DNA from: Quercus robur
Taxonomy: Eukaryota > Streptophyta > Magnoliopsida > Fagales > Fagaceae
DNA: 64,000 nt
Direction: 5' to 3'
NCBI RefSeq assembly: GCF_932294415.1
Contig: NC_065538.1
Span: 16,963,656 to 17,027,655, forward strand
Position numbers and translations under genes: made by a program. Within the stretch, counting starts at the first letter, position 1, and the number at the start of each line of letters is the position of its first letter. Shown here one piece after another: positions 31,739 through 43,828 of this stretch. The notes beneath the pieces are model-generated. The model was not told where the DNA came from. It saw only the letters and a program-made list of their open reading frames with translations, and did not search any database.

Positions 31739-32722
31739 CCCACTTGTACACCAAGTTTGGCTATTTTGTCTTTTTCTCGGTTTCTGGGCCGATTTTCACA
31801 TGGCTTTTTTGAGCCTTTCTGAGCTCTATTTTCCTCAAAATTTATATCCCTAAAAAGATATGGATGTCTAGTTTCCATAAGTTTTAACTTTGTGAGATTC
31901 AGAGCTACGGTCGTCAAGATATCACATCCGGAAGGGAGGTGATGCAGTGTAAGAAATTCTATAATGTTTTTCCTTAAAAAAATTTATTCCTTCCAATCCA
32001 TGACAGATTTCATCAAGCTCTTTTTGCGAGAGGTGGTCGAGACCTCATACTTTAAGCTGGTTTAGACTGATCGCTCCAATTATTGCCCAATTGGTACAAT
32101 TTTTTGTGTGAAGTTGGTCCAAAATTAGCCTGCTTGACCTAAAAAACAAAAAACAAAACAAAAAAAAGGTGAAACTTTAATTAGCTTCTTGGGGTTTTAT
32201 TAATATCTCATCCGTTTTAACTCCAATTTTGGCCCGTGATATCATTTTAGAGGAAAAAATATGACCTACGAGACGGTCCAAAGTTCAAATCAATCAAACG
32301 GTTGGATCAAAAAGTCAACTTTTTAACCATAACTAGTTAGGGTTTTTGGTCTTAATTGTTATCAGAGAGGTTTTGAACGTTGCAACCCTTTGATCCACCA
32401 CTGATAATGTTACATTTATTTGTTACCCTTTTTTGGCTTTGAAACTTGCGATTTGTACTTTTTTTCAAATTTTGGCATTTGGTTTGACACTTGAATCGGA
32501 GTCAAACAAAATATGATATCAATAAGATATATGATTTGAATTACCCTCTTCCAACAATGCCAAATAAAGCAACTGGCATCATTTTGTTGTGAAGACATCA
32601 TTTTTTGAGAATGAATTTAGTCCATTTTGTGGCCATTGGCTCTACAAATTTATTAGGAAATATAGTCAAATTATTAATCCATATCTCCCAGAATGGTACC
32701 CCCTCATCTAACATGACTTATG

Positions 32723-32757
<35 letters not shown>

Positions 32758-32856
32758 CTCCACGCACCCACATGCATACATATCTTTTCTTTTTTTTGGT
32801 TAAATTTTATAATGTGATAGTTACAATTAAGGGAAGGGGGATTTGAACCCTAGATG

Positions 32857-33157
32857 TAAGGGTATCCACTGAAACCCAGAAACCAACCCACCTGTCTGAA
32901 CCACCTGGGCTAACTCGAAAACCAACTAATCCAACGCCGGTGATAGGTAGCGGTGGGTCTTTGCCACCAAAAGCCGACTTAGGCGGGTTGGATGGTGGGT
33001 TTTCTTCTTCAAAACTAGATGAACCCAATCCAACCAACAAAACCCATGAAAGATGGCCGGATTTACCTAGATTCGTTTAGATCTAGCTATATTGTGGTTG
33101 TTTTCTCTCAGATCCAATGAAGATTTGGTAGTTATTGGTTAGATCAGGCAAAGATCT

Positions 33158-33213
<56 letters not shown>

Positions 33214-33518
33214 CTCTTAGATCTCGAGATGAGATAAAAAAATTTGCTCAAATCTGGGCTTGATGTGGTTGTTTTTGCTTCTATCCGACGAATATTCGGT
33301 GGTTGTAACACAAATTCAGCGAAGATATGGCGAATATTTGATGATTGTAACTCAGATCCAACTTCGACTGACTCAATCATTGTCCATCGAAGACCGATCT
33401 GACTTGACCTGAGGTTGTCTACAATTGGCGGCGAGTCGTTCAACCTTCCACCCGATGTGAGCAGGTCGATTGTGGGTTAGGCACAAACCCAACCTAGACC
33501 GACCTATTGACACCCCTA
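32857..33518 (+). mobile_element. hAT-like non-autonomous element, 662 bp
   Basis: The left end TAAGGGTATCCACTGAAACC and right end CGACCTATTGACACCCCTA are imperfect inverted repeats of the (T)AGGGGTGTCAAT type common in plant elements. Repeated AACCCACC / GGTTGG motifs lie near the ends. The flanking 8-mers CCTAGATG (32849-32856) and CCTGGATG (33519-33526) differ at one base, as expected for an old 8-bp duplication. A poly-T of about 50 (33160-33213) lies inside. A Lys-rich minus frame over it is spurious. Confidence 0.72.
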
Positions 33519-34140
33519 CCTGGATGGATGTCTTAGAAATATTAGAAGATGCTAACTAATTAAATTATAAGGCTCTTGCTGCCTACATAAGCTTTGTGTA
33601 TACGCAATGCACATACAACTTAAAATGTAAAAGAACCCATAAAATGTAAAAGAACCCATAAAATGATAGTATATCAATTATATTGTGTTTCTTTGTTGGA
33701 TTTTTTTTATATGAATAAGTCAATTATGCTTATAATTCTCCTATAATTTTTTTTTTTATTGATACGATAATATTTTAATTTGTGGTGTCCAATCAATGAT
33801 GATTGCTCTTATCGTTAGGCTAAAATATTAATCAATTATTTGTATAGATAGGATTTGAATCACAAATCTCTTATTCAACGATAATAGACTACTAGTTAAA
33901 CTAGTAATAATTTTTAGTAATTAAATAAATGTTATGTTGGCTTTTGTTAAACCCATAAATGACAATTTAGAGCCATATAATAACACATTTGTGCATCTAA
34001 AATCGAAGAGTTTAACTTAAAAATAATATCAAACTATGAATATTATATTATTTTCAATTTTTATTACAATACACTAGTTTATATGAAAAATAATAAATTA
34101 TCACATAAGGAATTTAGTCTTACCACTTTGAAATGTAATA

Positions 34141-34173
34141 ATTCCCCCCCCCCCCCCCCCCCCCTTTTTTTTC
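34141..34173 (+). repeat. poly-C then poly-T tract
   Basis: A run of about 21 C is followed by T. It is non-coding and a possible assembly weak point. Confidence 0.9.
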
Positions 34174-34210
34174 TATCTTTATTTTTACAATTATAACTTT
34201 TAAACCTTTG

Positions 34211-34738
34211 ATAATATTGGCCTTTGAAGTACCAGTTGCTCTGATTTCACCATCTTTGGAGGCGGAAGATTTTGAAGCAATACGGGTGAGCCTTTTAATA
34301 CATTTTTATCCCATTTGGAAGAGGCTTGTTGTTTGGACATTGATAAATGAAAGCCAATTACGTCAATGTACCAACAATAAGGCCTCCATACATTGAAAAG
34401 GTAAGTTGGGTTCCTTCTTCGATTCCAATTGGCCCAAAGGTCCTACTGTTGCTCTTGAATTCATACACCCATCTCATCAAAGACTTCGAGACTTCCATTC
34501 CAAACTGTGATCGGATAACCAAACTGCCACCATGCACTACAGGACAATCGTGGCCACTCACATTGATTAGGAACTCCTCTGGGTGTTGCAGCTTAATCTG
34601 GAATACACTCAAGAAAAAAAAAATAGTATTGTTTTTGCTCAAGAGAATTAAGCTTTTTGTCGATGGGAATTGCAAAGGAAGATGTACTTGAGTCCGGGTT
34701 TACCTTGATGTCTTCTAAGTCCAAACCTCTATGTTAAG
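34211..34738 (-). pseudogene. jacalin-like lectin domain, broken
   Basis: Read on the minus strand, an exon end RGLDLEDIK (near 34738-34710) precedes a donor GTAAAC. After the acceptor GTATTCCAG (34600 region) comes IKLQHPEEFLINVSGHDCPV then VHGGSLVIRS, RTFGPIGIEEGTQLTFSM and GGLIVG. After a frameshift, WYIDVIGFHLS follows, then a linker SKSSASKDGEI. This order is the second half of a jacalin-related, mannose/glucose-binding lectin domain with its downstream linker. The segment FHGRSG normally before WY is missing, a stop follows in the linker, and an insertion-like stretch near 34460-34500 disturbs the middle. The N-terminal half was not found. Confidence 0.85.
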
Positions 34739-35235
34739 GCATGAAAATAATATTTTATTCTGGTCATTAGCTACTTTAGTATTTTTCATTTACCACTTAA
34801 CCGCAAAAATTAGTTTGACACAATACCAAAAGATTATTATAACCCTTCATGTTTGACTTTGACTTTAACTTTAATGTGATACCAAAATCATAGTTTACCA
34901 AAAATTTTAACTTATCTTTATGTTTGATTTCGCTTTTATATTGTTAATGTTGTCTATTTCCGTTAGAAATATAACTATCCATAATATGATTTTCTCCTTA
35001 CAACAATAAAAATACTGCATTTCACAATATTTTAGAACTATCATAAAATAGTTAACACATGAAGGGCACCTAACGGTGAACTTATAAAGAGGAATGGACA
35101 ACATAACCAATATAAAAATAATATTAAATATGAATTGCTAAAATGGAAAAAAAAAAAAAATCTCAAATTTTAAATCATATTATAAAACATTGGACTCACA
35201 TATGAAAAAAAATTTAAATCCTTTTTTTTTTCAAG

Positions 35236-35269
<34 letters not shown>

Positions 35270-36751
35270 GTTGGATTAGGATCACATAGTTTCACCATAG
35301 AGTTGTGATTATAAAAGGATGAAGTAGATTTTGTCACAATCAAAAATTAACAAAATCAATTTCACTTGTTTCAAAATGAATAAGAAGAATTTTAAGAACT
35401 TTAGAATAAAGTTATCCCAGAAAATCTAAAAGGTCTTATTGTAAAAAGTCAATACTTTACGTTTTAGTTAAAGTATATATATCATGATTTTTTTTTTTTT
35501 TTTTTGAGGTGAATATATCATGAATTTTGATTTTAATTTCAAAGATAAGTGAAATTATTTAGACATTTTATTATTATATAAAAGATGGGTTTAAACTTTA
35601 AACTCATTGCCATTATGAGGGAAAAATAAGAGGATAAATCTGCATATAGTTGCAACATGTAACTTTAAAGAACTAATCTCACTTATGTATTTGATTTACA
35701 TGAGACTAAGAAAAAGGCAAATAGAAGCCCAATTAATTGCTCAGAGGAGGCCTTCTAAAGATCTGGCTGGCAGCACATAAAAAATAAGAACAACTTAGAG
35801 ACAACGAGGGGAAAGGCAATGGAGATAAAAATAATACATTCTTGTTCAAAACTAGAACAGCATTCATTTTATTAAAAGGAGATAAAATACCTTCTTCTAT
35901 TTTTTGAGAGAGAGTTTAAACTTATAGCATCCACTCTTAATGATAGTTTTTTATCATTAAACCAAAATACCAATCAATTTTTGATGCAAGCAAGGATTGA
36001 ACTTCAAATCTCTTATTCAACCATTAGAAACTTTATCAATTAAGTTAATTAGAACTCACAGATAAAATACCCTTCTTGTTCAATGCTAAAATAACATTCA
36101 TTTTGTAATATGATTGTGGCTGTTGTTGCTGCCAGTCACAGTTCTCTATTGTAGCTAATTGCACAAAAACTAGCTCAAAGAAATCCCGTCGTTCATATGC
36201 AATACATGGCTGTGAAAAGCCTTGTGTCATTCAGATTTGGTAATTTTTAGCAATATATGTGGAACATCAAGTCTAAGAACATAACACTTTTGACAACTAC
36301 TGACATGGCTAGTTGTGGTTTGTGCATAACAAGAAGTCTAGGAACGAAACATTTTTTGACAACTACTGACATGGCTAGTTGTGGTTGGTGCATAACAAGA
36401 GAAATGTCAATGATAGACCTAAGTGAAAGTGATGTTGCTCTAATTGCAACAAGTCATATAAGCAATTATTAGAAAGCAAAAATATTGTGAATGATGTTGT
36501 ATGCCTAATGTTAATTATGAGGATAGTGAAGAACATACACCTGCTAACTAGTTCATGAATTAACCAATCATTTTACTGATTTGGAGCGTACTAGTTCATG
36601 AATTAACCAAATCAGTGACTACTCATATTTAAAAGTCTCAATAATGTGTTCCGATTATATTTTAATCCTTTGACCAAAAAAAAAAAAAAAACAGGAGAAA
36701 GTTTAAATAGTAGAGCTACAGTTTTAGATAACTTTAGACACTGATATAGGA
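34739..36751. other. no gene recognised; AT-rich intergenic DNA
   Basis: It contains a TA microsatellite at 35235-35262 and a 65-bp tandem duplication (36271-36401). It should include the 3' end of the F-box transcript on the minus strand, but no clear poly(A) signal stood out. Confidence 0.6.
36271..36401 (+). repeat. 65-bp tandem duplication
   Basis: Copies at 36271-36335 and 36336-36401 share TTGACAACTACTGACATGGC and TAGTTGTGGTT.GTGCATAAC. They lie about 350 bp downstream of the F-box stop codon. Confidence 0.92.
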
Positions 36752-38999
36752 TTAAGCGTACAACCTCATCATCCGCCACTTGCCTACCATACGTTCAACA
36801 GATTCCCAAGATAGTCTATAACTGGTTGTCTGGTGCAGAACAGTCGGAGATGACTTCAACCAAGGAATCCAGCCAAATGTCCTTTTACCAGCAGCTGCTT
36901 CAATGTTTTCAATCTTGACACCCTTCAGAAAGTGTCGCCAACATTTATTTCGAGTGTTGTACGTACAGCAGTTTGGATTTTCTCCTCTGTGCATCATCTT
37001 TTCATGTACCAACTATACATCAGAGAAAAAAAGAAAGAAAAAGGAATTCAGTTACAATAGTTCCCAGGAAGCACAAATTCAAAGTTTATTCTTCCATACT
37101 ATGGAATCCATAGCTCCCATCACAGTTATGACAAAGTTCATAACATGATGTGTAGAGAAAACACACATGCGCGCACACACACAAACACCATACAGATGCA
37201 CAACCCATTAGACATGCATATTTGCGTACAAAGGGAAGTCTTCACGAAAATCATTTTTGACAGTATGACAATGTTATATGTTACAGCTCTGTGAGATCCT
37301 ATCATACCTTGGGGAATTCACTGCACGGAGATGATACTACTGATAGAATCTCTGGGTGCCATGTCCTCAACAAATTATCCAATAAATCTTCAAGGCCAAT
37401 TGATGGTTTGATTATTTCAAGCTTCAGATCAGATTGTGGAGGAAGCAAAATTTCTTCCAAATTTTCATGTATAATGACATTCTGAGGACAAGCAGGAAAA
37501 TAAATTTTGTCAGATGTAGTAAGTTGATAGGGGATCATAATTTTTCAGAAAGTTAAAAAGGCAAATACCTTTCTGGAGCGGACAACCAATTTTAAGCCAT
37601 TGGAGTGTTTTAACTTCTCAAGAAGTTTTCTCAATCTAGCAAACCAGAGAGCATCCTTACCTCCAAGGTGGTTATAGCTACGTATATGTACTGGTTCAAA
37701 AGAAAATTTGGCCTCCTTTAATGATAAAGGATTTGAAAATGAGAAAGGCATTTTATCACCCTTAAACTCGAATGAAAAGAGATTTGGAGCATCTATGTCA
37801 GCCTCCACTAGATTTTTGCATCCTCTCAAGACAAGTCTTCTAAGCCATATACTCGAAATCGTTATATTCTTCAATTTATTGCATTTGCTTAGGTCCAGTT
37901 TCTCAAGGAAAGGAAAACTAGCTAACCGATCTTGAAACATTTCATCTGTCATGTTGCCATCCTCCAATGTTAATCTTTTTAAAGAGACACAAGCAACCAA
38001 GTCAATTTTGCAGTGCATGGATTCCTTCCCACAATACCAAAAAGTTTGAAGATTTGGAGCTTTGACTTCAATCTCTTCCAGTCCATGGCAATGGTGTACC
38101 TCAACCCTGTCAAGTTTAAGAAGACCTGAAACCCGCAGAACCTTCAACCCTGTGCAGTGTATGAATCTCAAATCCTCAATTAAAGGGCAGCTGGAGATCA
38201 GATTGTCAATAATCTGTTGATCAACAAAGATCTTGCGGAGATACAGTTTTTGCAGTTTTGGAAGCTTTATATTGCAGTGAGATTTTAACATACACCCATG
38301 TAACCTTAATCCAGTTATTGTTTTTGAAGCAAAAATAGTTGGGGGCAACTTGTAACGTTTACTTTTCTTGACAACATGGAGATCTAGCTCTTTCATGTTG
38401 TTTTCAATGGAAATGTTGATCCACTGCTCCATATGAGGGGCCAGTTCTAAATCATATCTGGTAATATGTAGCACCAATTTCTGTATACTTAATTTTCGCT
38501 CAAGGTGGCTCTTCAGAGAGTTGTCAACAAAGTCAGTAAATACCTTCTTCATGTTCCTTATATCCTGACGTCCCTCTTGTTGTTGAATCTTGTGTTGGTC
38601 AAATATCAAAACGGAGAATGAAGTCCATATCTGCCTCCACTTTCTGGACAAGATACTTGTTCGAGCTGCATCTTTTGTATCATCAAGGAAAGAAAGGATG
38701 TGATGGATGATGTATTCAGGCAACTGGGTGATTAGATCCCTGGATTCAACTCTTCGGTCCAGCTTGTCTAAATGTTCCTCACTTAGCTTCCTTCTTTGCC
38801 CAATAGTCTTGTCAATGGTGTTGAAACCTCTTCTCATTCGTTTCCCACAAACAGTAGGTGTCTGTGAGACCAAATCCATGGGGATGGTTCTCTCATCCTC
38901 AGAAATGGAATCTTTTTTCTTTTCCCCAGTACGCATTTTCTTCCTTGAACCTTTCTGAAGGGCTCTTCTCAGCATCTTTTCTTATCCTCTTCTTGGATC
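36752..38999 (-). CDS. F-box/LRR protein (FBD-associated type), three coding exons
   Basis: It should be the substrate-recognition subunit of an SCF ubiquitin ligase: the F-box binds SKP1/ASK and the LRRs bind the target. Coding exons on the minus strand are 38975-37569, 37481-37308 and 37012-36752, all joined in phase 0 with GT-AG borders, for 613 codons and no break. The F-box is at residues about 81-120 (LITQLPEYIIHHILSFLDDT, SILSRKWRQIW). Irregular LRRs follow (about 200-430: LRGCKNLVEADI, LTLEDGNMTDEMF). The C-terminus (WHPEILSVVSSPCSEFPKV) is like that of FBD/LRR F-box proteins. The N-terminus has 75 extra residues with basic clusters, which could act as a nuclear signal. The start ATG 38975 is the first in the exon after the acceptor GCAGACAG (exon from 38999). 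Confidence 0.93.
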
Positions 39000-40216
39000 C
39001 TGTCTGCAGTAGTATTATGTTACATTTTCATGAAAGGAGAAAAAAATATTACAAAACAATTGAATTAATCAAAATTAAACACCCTGGGCAGGCATGGGGT
39101 TAAAAAATAAAAATAAAAAGATAGACAGACAAAAAGAAAGAAAAAAGATAGGGGGAAAAAACAGTTAGGAAAAGACTAATTTAAAATCTGCACAACGCAA
39201 AGACATGAAATTGATTACTACCATTCAAACAAAATCCTTAAAGCAATTTTTGTCAATATTAAAGTTTTCAATGGATTGGTCTAATGGAAATTTTAATTGG
39301 AATCCAAGATTTCTAAGAATGGCACAAAATTGAGAAAGTGGTTGAGGATTTAAGAGCTATTATAAGGAATGAAGTACAGAGGGTGGCAACTCTTTCCTTG
39401 GAGAAGTAAATGGAGAGTCAAAGCTTCACCAAGAGTGGGAATTTTCATTTGTATAGCAATATTAGGGAAGATCCTTACAACAGATAAGGAGAGAATGTGT
39501 GGAACAATCATTGCAAATTGGTGCTATTTTGTAAATTAAATTAGGACAGTGGATCCTCCAATTTCTTCACTGTGACATTGCTGGGGAAATGTAGACTCAT
39601 GTGTTTTCTTGTTTGGTGTTAAATGGGTCATGCCAAGAACAGCAGTTGCATTATTGCATTGTTGGAAAGGATGCTTTGGTAGATATTGCAGTGGTGAAAT
39701 TTGGAAGGTAGTTCCTTTGTGTTCAATGTATTAAACGGGCCATGCCAAGAATGGTGGTTGATTGATAGCATTTCTGGAAATGACACTTTCGTTGATATTG
39801 TAGCGGTGAATTTGGAAAGATTCTGTTTTGCAATGTGGTATCTTTGGAGAGAAAGGAAAGGTGCAGCATTTTTTAAGGTAGTGAACCATTGGTAATGAGG
39901 TCGAAGCTTTTGTCCTTGTGATCTCTTCATGATTGGACAATGGATAACGTTTCATTTTCGTTTTCAAATTTGTTGGAGTTCTTTGATCTTTTGAATTTTT
40001 TATGTTAGATATCATTTTGGGTTTTTTTTTTTTTTTTTTTTTGATAGGTAATAAAACTTTTATTCAAATATGGTGAACATTATGATCAAGAAAAAAATAC
40101 AACAAGAACAAAAACTTAAGCTAACAGAGTGTATGATGTCATTTTGGGTTCTCCTTGTATATCTTGTGTACTAGAGTTGTGCCCCTAATCGTGCTTTATA
40201 TTGAAGTTTACTAACT

Positions 40217-40252
<36 letters not shown>

Positions 40253-42257
40253 CGAAGCTTTCCATGGTAGCCTCTTCAACAACAGAAGTGAAAGTGAGAA
40301 GAAATTCCCCACTATGCAATTGAAGGATACATTATAACATGTTATGACTTCACATTTTAATGAACAAGCACAAGCATGGTGGTTTCATGAGTGTTGCAGA
40401 TGGTAACAAGACTTCCATATAGTCAACATATTAAAAGACAGTTAACTGTAATAACTCCTAGACACATATGAAGAAATTTCAGATGTAAAGGGTTTTTGGT
40501 CCCAATGGGTGGATCAGTTCAGTTTTAGAAATTATTTTATTAAAAATGCTACTTAGAAATATATCACTTGAAGACTGCAAATAATGTATTTATAGTTTAT
40601 ACTCTGTGGATGCTTTAAAATTTAAAAATGTTATGCAACATGCAAAAACCTAGTTTCTGAGTCCATTACATCAATGCCACTAAAATTTATTATCTCATTA
40701 ACTGCCTCATTATTATTGTTTTTTTTTAAAAGCACCCAACAAAACAAACTAATCTGATTTGAACCTCACAATTCAAATTTTAAATTATCACAATCTTCAT
40801 AATAACATGGTTGGCCAATTTGCCAATCCCAATTGCTAATTGGATATGCACCTGAGGATCTTTATAAGGATTAACAAACAATGTTTATATAATCCACTTA
40901 AATACATCACAAGATAAATAACTAAATTAGAAACAAGTTCCAGAAGAGAAAATAAATCTATGTGTCACCTTAGTTACTATCAGTAATTAATAATAAAGTT
41001 CCAAATTAGGGGAATCTGGGAATCACTTAACCAAAGATTTGAAAGAAAATTGGAATGAATGTCAATATATTCTACTTTTAGACTCTTTTTGCCATTAGAT
41101 CAGACACAATCATTCATCAATACTAGAAATGCACTAGAAAAGATACCCTATATCACTATTTTCCATGAAATGCCAACATTATACATAGTTGTCAAACCAA
41201 TAAATTCTAGAAAAAATACACTACAAAACAGGGGTGAAGGGCAGGTCATGAGACTAAATCTCCCAGAATTATAAAATCATGCACTTCATCTATTATTCTT
41301 CAAAGAACGCAAGAGTGTTGACGAGAATGACAAAACACAAAGAAATTTAATCTCAAAGGCAATAGTTGAAATTAGTCTTAAAATTATGAGTTCCCTAGCA
41401 GATTTATAATAACAATGAACAATTGAAGATCTTCAATACCAATAGATAATCAATCGGATATATTTTTAAAGAACACAGTAAACCAGAAATCCAAAAATAA
41501 GAATGAAGACAAAAAAATTAAAATGATTCGGGTAATCGTTTTCTTATGGGTTTAAACCAAAATCTGATTGTGAATCATGAAGACAACTACTATTGCTAGA
41601 CCACATTCCTTAGTAATTAAGGTTAGCTGCATGATACATTCTCAGTCTATTACTCTATTTTCTTTGTAGCTCTTCCTGCAATGTTTACTTACTAAAAAAA
41701 AAATTCACTTCCTGTAATCTTTTAAATTTGAAATAATTTTTTATGCTGATAATAAAGAATTCAAGAAAAAACAATATTAAAAAATAGAATTCAAAAGCAG
41801 AAGAACAAAAAGCAAACAAATTTGAATCCCCAGAAACTCAACTAATGTATTATTTACAGCAACTCTCCATTCAATTACTTCAATCCTCTACACATATAAG
41901 ATATTAAGACTATGTTTGAATCAAAAATTTTCAAAAAAAAAATATTTCCAGCAAATTTTTTATCTAAAAAGTCCCAATTTTTTCAATGAATTACTGACAA
42001 AGACGCTAAATTTATTCACACAAATCCATCAAAACAAACACAACCCAATTAAGCAACCGCATTAAACTCAATTGGGTATGCGTTATTTTTTGTGTATGAG
42101 ATCTCAAACAATTGAGATAAGCAAACAAAGCAAAGCATAAAAAGAAAGGAAACCCTTTTTTCCAAGAATCATAAGATAGTGCAAGTAAAACACAGAAACA
42201 CATACATATGATGTGAAGAAGAAAACGATGAAAGAGGAAGAGCGCTGAGGAAGTTAC
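39000..42257 (-). other. 5' UTR intron of the F-box gene (inferred)
   Basis: The minus-strand acceptor at 39000 (CTGCAGACAG) and the donor at 42257 (TTCGACAAG|GTAAC) would define a 3.26-kb intron between a non-coding first exon and the coding exon. It holds a LINE scrap, a TA microsatellite at 40220-40247 and otherwise AT-rich DNA. No transcript evidence is available. Confidence 0.55.
39540..39900 (+). mobile_element. LINE ORF2 remnant with internal 108-bp duplication
   Basis: The plus-strand frame 39701-39895 reads VLNGPCQEWWLIDSISGN and FCFAMWYLWRERKGAAF, the zf-RVT-to-RNase H linker of plant LINEs (compare AMWxLWxxRN). A diverged extra copy of the same stretch lies just upstream (about 39622-39730, GGTCATGCCAAGAA to GGAAGGTAGTTCC), so the scrap contains a partial duplication. 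Confidence 0.65.
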
Positions 42258-42588
42258 CTTGTCGAAAAGGACTGTCTCTGCAGAGAGAGACAGAGAACGG
42301 TGCTATGATCTACTTGCCAGGATTGTGTTACTACGACTTTTATTTATGGGTTGGGCTGTACTTTCTTTTATAATTGCGAGTTTTTGTGGGCTTTCCTCTA
42401 ATCTATACCACAAGCCCAATTGCAAGTCATATTGCGTTTCTTTTTCTTTTTCTTCTTAGAAAAAAACAAAAAACCTAACCTATATCTATATATTGGAATT
42501 GGATCAAACGCATTCCCCGCCACTGTTACACTCGTTCACAGCAAAATCAGTGAAACTGTGAAAACAAAAAGCTTTTGATTTCTCCCAG
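42258..42588. promoter_or_regulatory. bidirectional promoter between F-box and EMG1-like genes
   Basis: Minus side: a presumed 5' UTR exon of the F-box gene ends at donor 42258 and starts near 42320. A TATA-like CATAAATAAAAG (minus strand, about 42337-42350) lies upstream. Plus side: a presumed 5' UTR exon of the EMG1 gene ends TTCTCCCAG|GTTCGC at 42588. A TATA-like TATATCTATATATTGG is at 42481-42496. About 200 bp separate the two start regions. The placement rests on splice-site and TATA patterns only. Confidence 0.5.
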
Positions 42589-43828
42589 GTTCGCTATTCT
42601 TCTCTCAAACATCACTTTTTTCTCGTATAATATTTCTTCTCTAAAACAACACAGGCACAATTTAGGATACACAGATACTTCATTTAGATCAAGTGTGATA
42701 CTTGTGCCGTAACGGGTCTGTAACGGGATGTCCTTTTTTATCATGTTATAATTTTTTAAAAATTGCACATTGTGTTCGTGTTTGTGCATCCTACAGCCGC
42801 ACAATTCTCCATTAGAAAAAAAAATATATATATGGTTCAATACTGTATTTTGTCACATTCAATTGACGTTACATGTGAATTGTGTTATAAAGAAAGAAAA
42901 AAAAAATTGGGTTGGGTTGGGGATTTCTTTTTTTTTTTTTTTTTTTTTTTGCTTTCAAAATTATCTGTTTTAGTTGCAATAACAACAACAAAACCTTAGT
43001 CCTAAAATTTGGGGTCGGTAATGGATCCTTAACAATAAAGTCTTGTTTTCGTCACAAATAAGTCATAATTTCGAGACATGGGACTGACTCTTCCATGGTT
43101 GTGTTTTTGATGGACCTACATTTTGCAGCCTCTTGTTAGCACATTAACGTGAGTGTCATTGATGAACCACTACTGTTAGCTCTTAATTTCAGCTTGGTTC
43201 TCTTGGGTCTGGCTAAAATTATTTGAGAATTTTTAAATCTTACAGGGTTTTAAAGATACAGTAGCTTATCAAATTGAATCCAAACACTTAGTTGCATTGA
43301 CCAATAAAGCATAAACATTGTTATCATATTTAAGGATGATTAAATGCAATACAATTAGGTGTTTGAACTGCCCCTAAACTAAACATTGCTATTAGTTTTT
43401 AACTTTCTATTGAAGTATGAACACAAATTAGCTTTTAAGTTGAACTTATTGTGATTTGTTCCATATCCAACATGGTGGAATGATGGCCATCTTATTGTAA
43501 TTTGTTCCATATTCATCTTAACCAGTCTTATTATAAGGGATTAAGGGTGCTCACAAATGCTCATGCTCTGATTTTAGTCTATACATCTAAGCATAGCTTT
43601 TGGTATACAATTTATCAAGCTTGTGAATTGAAGGTTAAGCTAGACAAGTATAGGGAGAGATCATGTTCAGAGAGTGCTAAGTTTGCAGCCTTTTTCATCT
43701 GAAAATATGTTTAGGGAACTTGGTAATTTATGGTAATATTTTCCATGGGTGCAAAAGTCAATTTCTAGTGATATCAACCCTTCTCATTGGTGCCAGGAAG
43801 TACAATAATCATCTTCTTTGATCTCCAA

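Larger units (their letters stand above)
28068..32856. other. no gene recognised; decayed repeats and low-complexity DNA
   Basis: GGGGAAGGTGTTAGGCACCC near 28838-28857 is a word I associate with old plant LTR-type repeats. There is a long poly-T plus (GAA)11 block at 29669-29745, A/T-rich DNA to 30700, minisatellites, TA microsatellites (30906-30936, 32730-32755) and a perfect short hairpin at 31699-31738. Small open frames in the region are Phe/Lys-rich and follow base composition. Confidence 0.55.

Noticed and set aside
31520-31917. Two convergent frames ending in the same residues
   Set aside because: The shared ending is produced by a DNA hairpin, not by related proteins.
33156-33443. 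Minus frame ending in poly-Lys
   Set aside because: It reads through a long poly-T inside a non-autonomous element.
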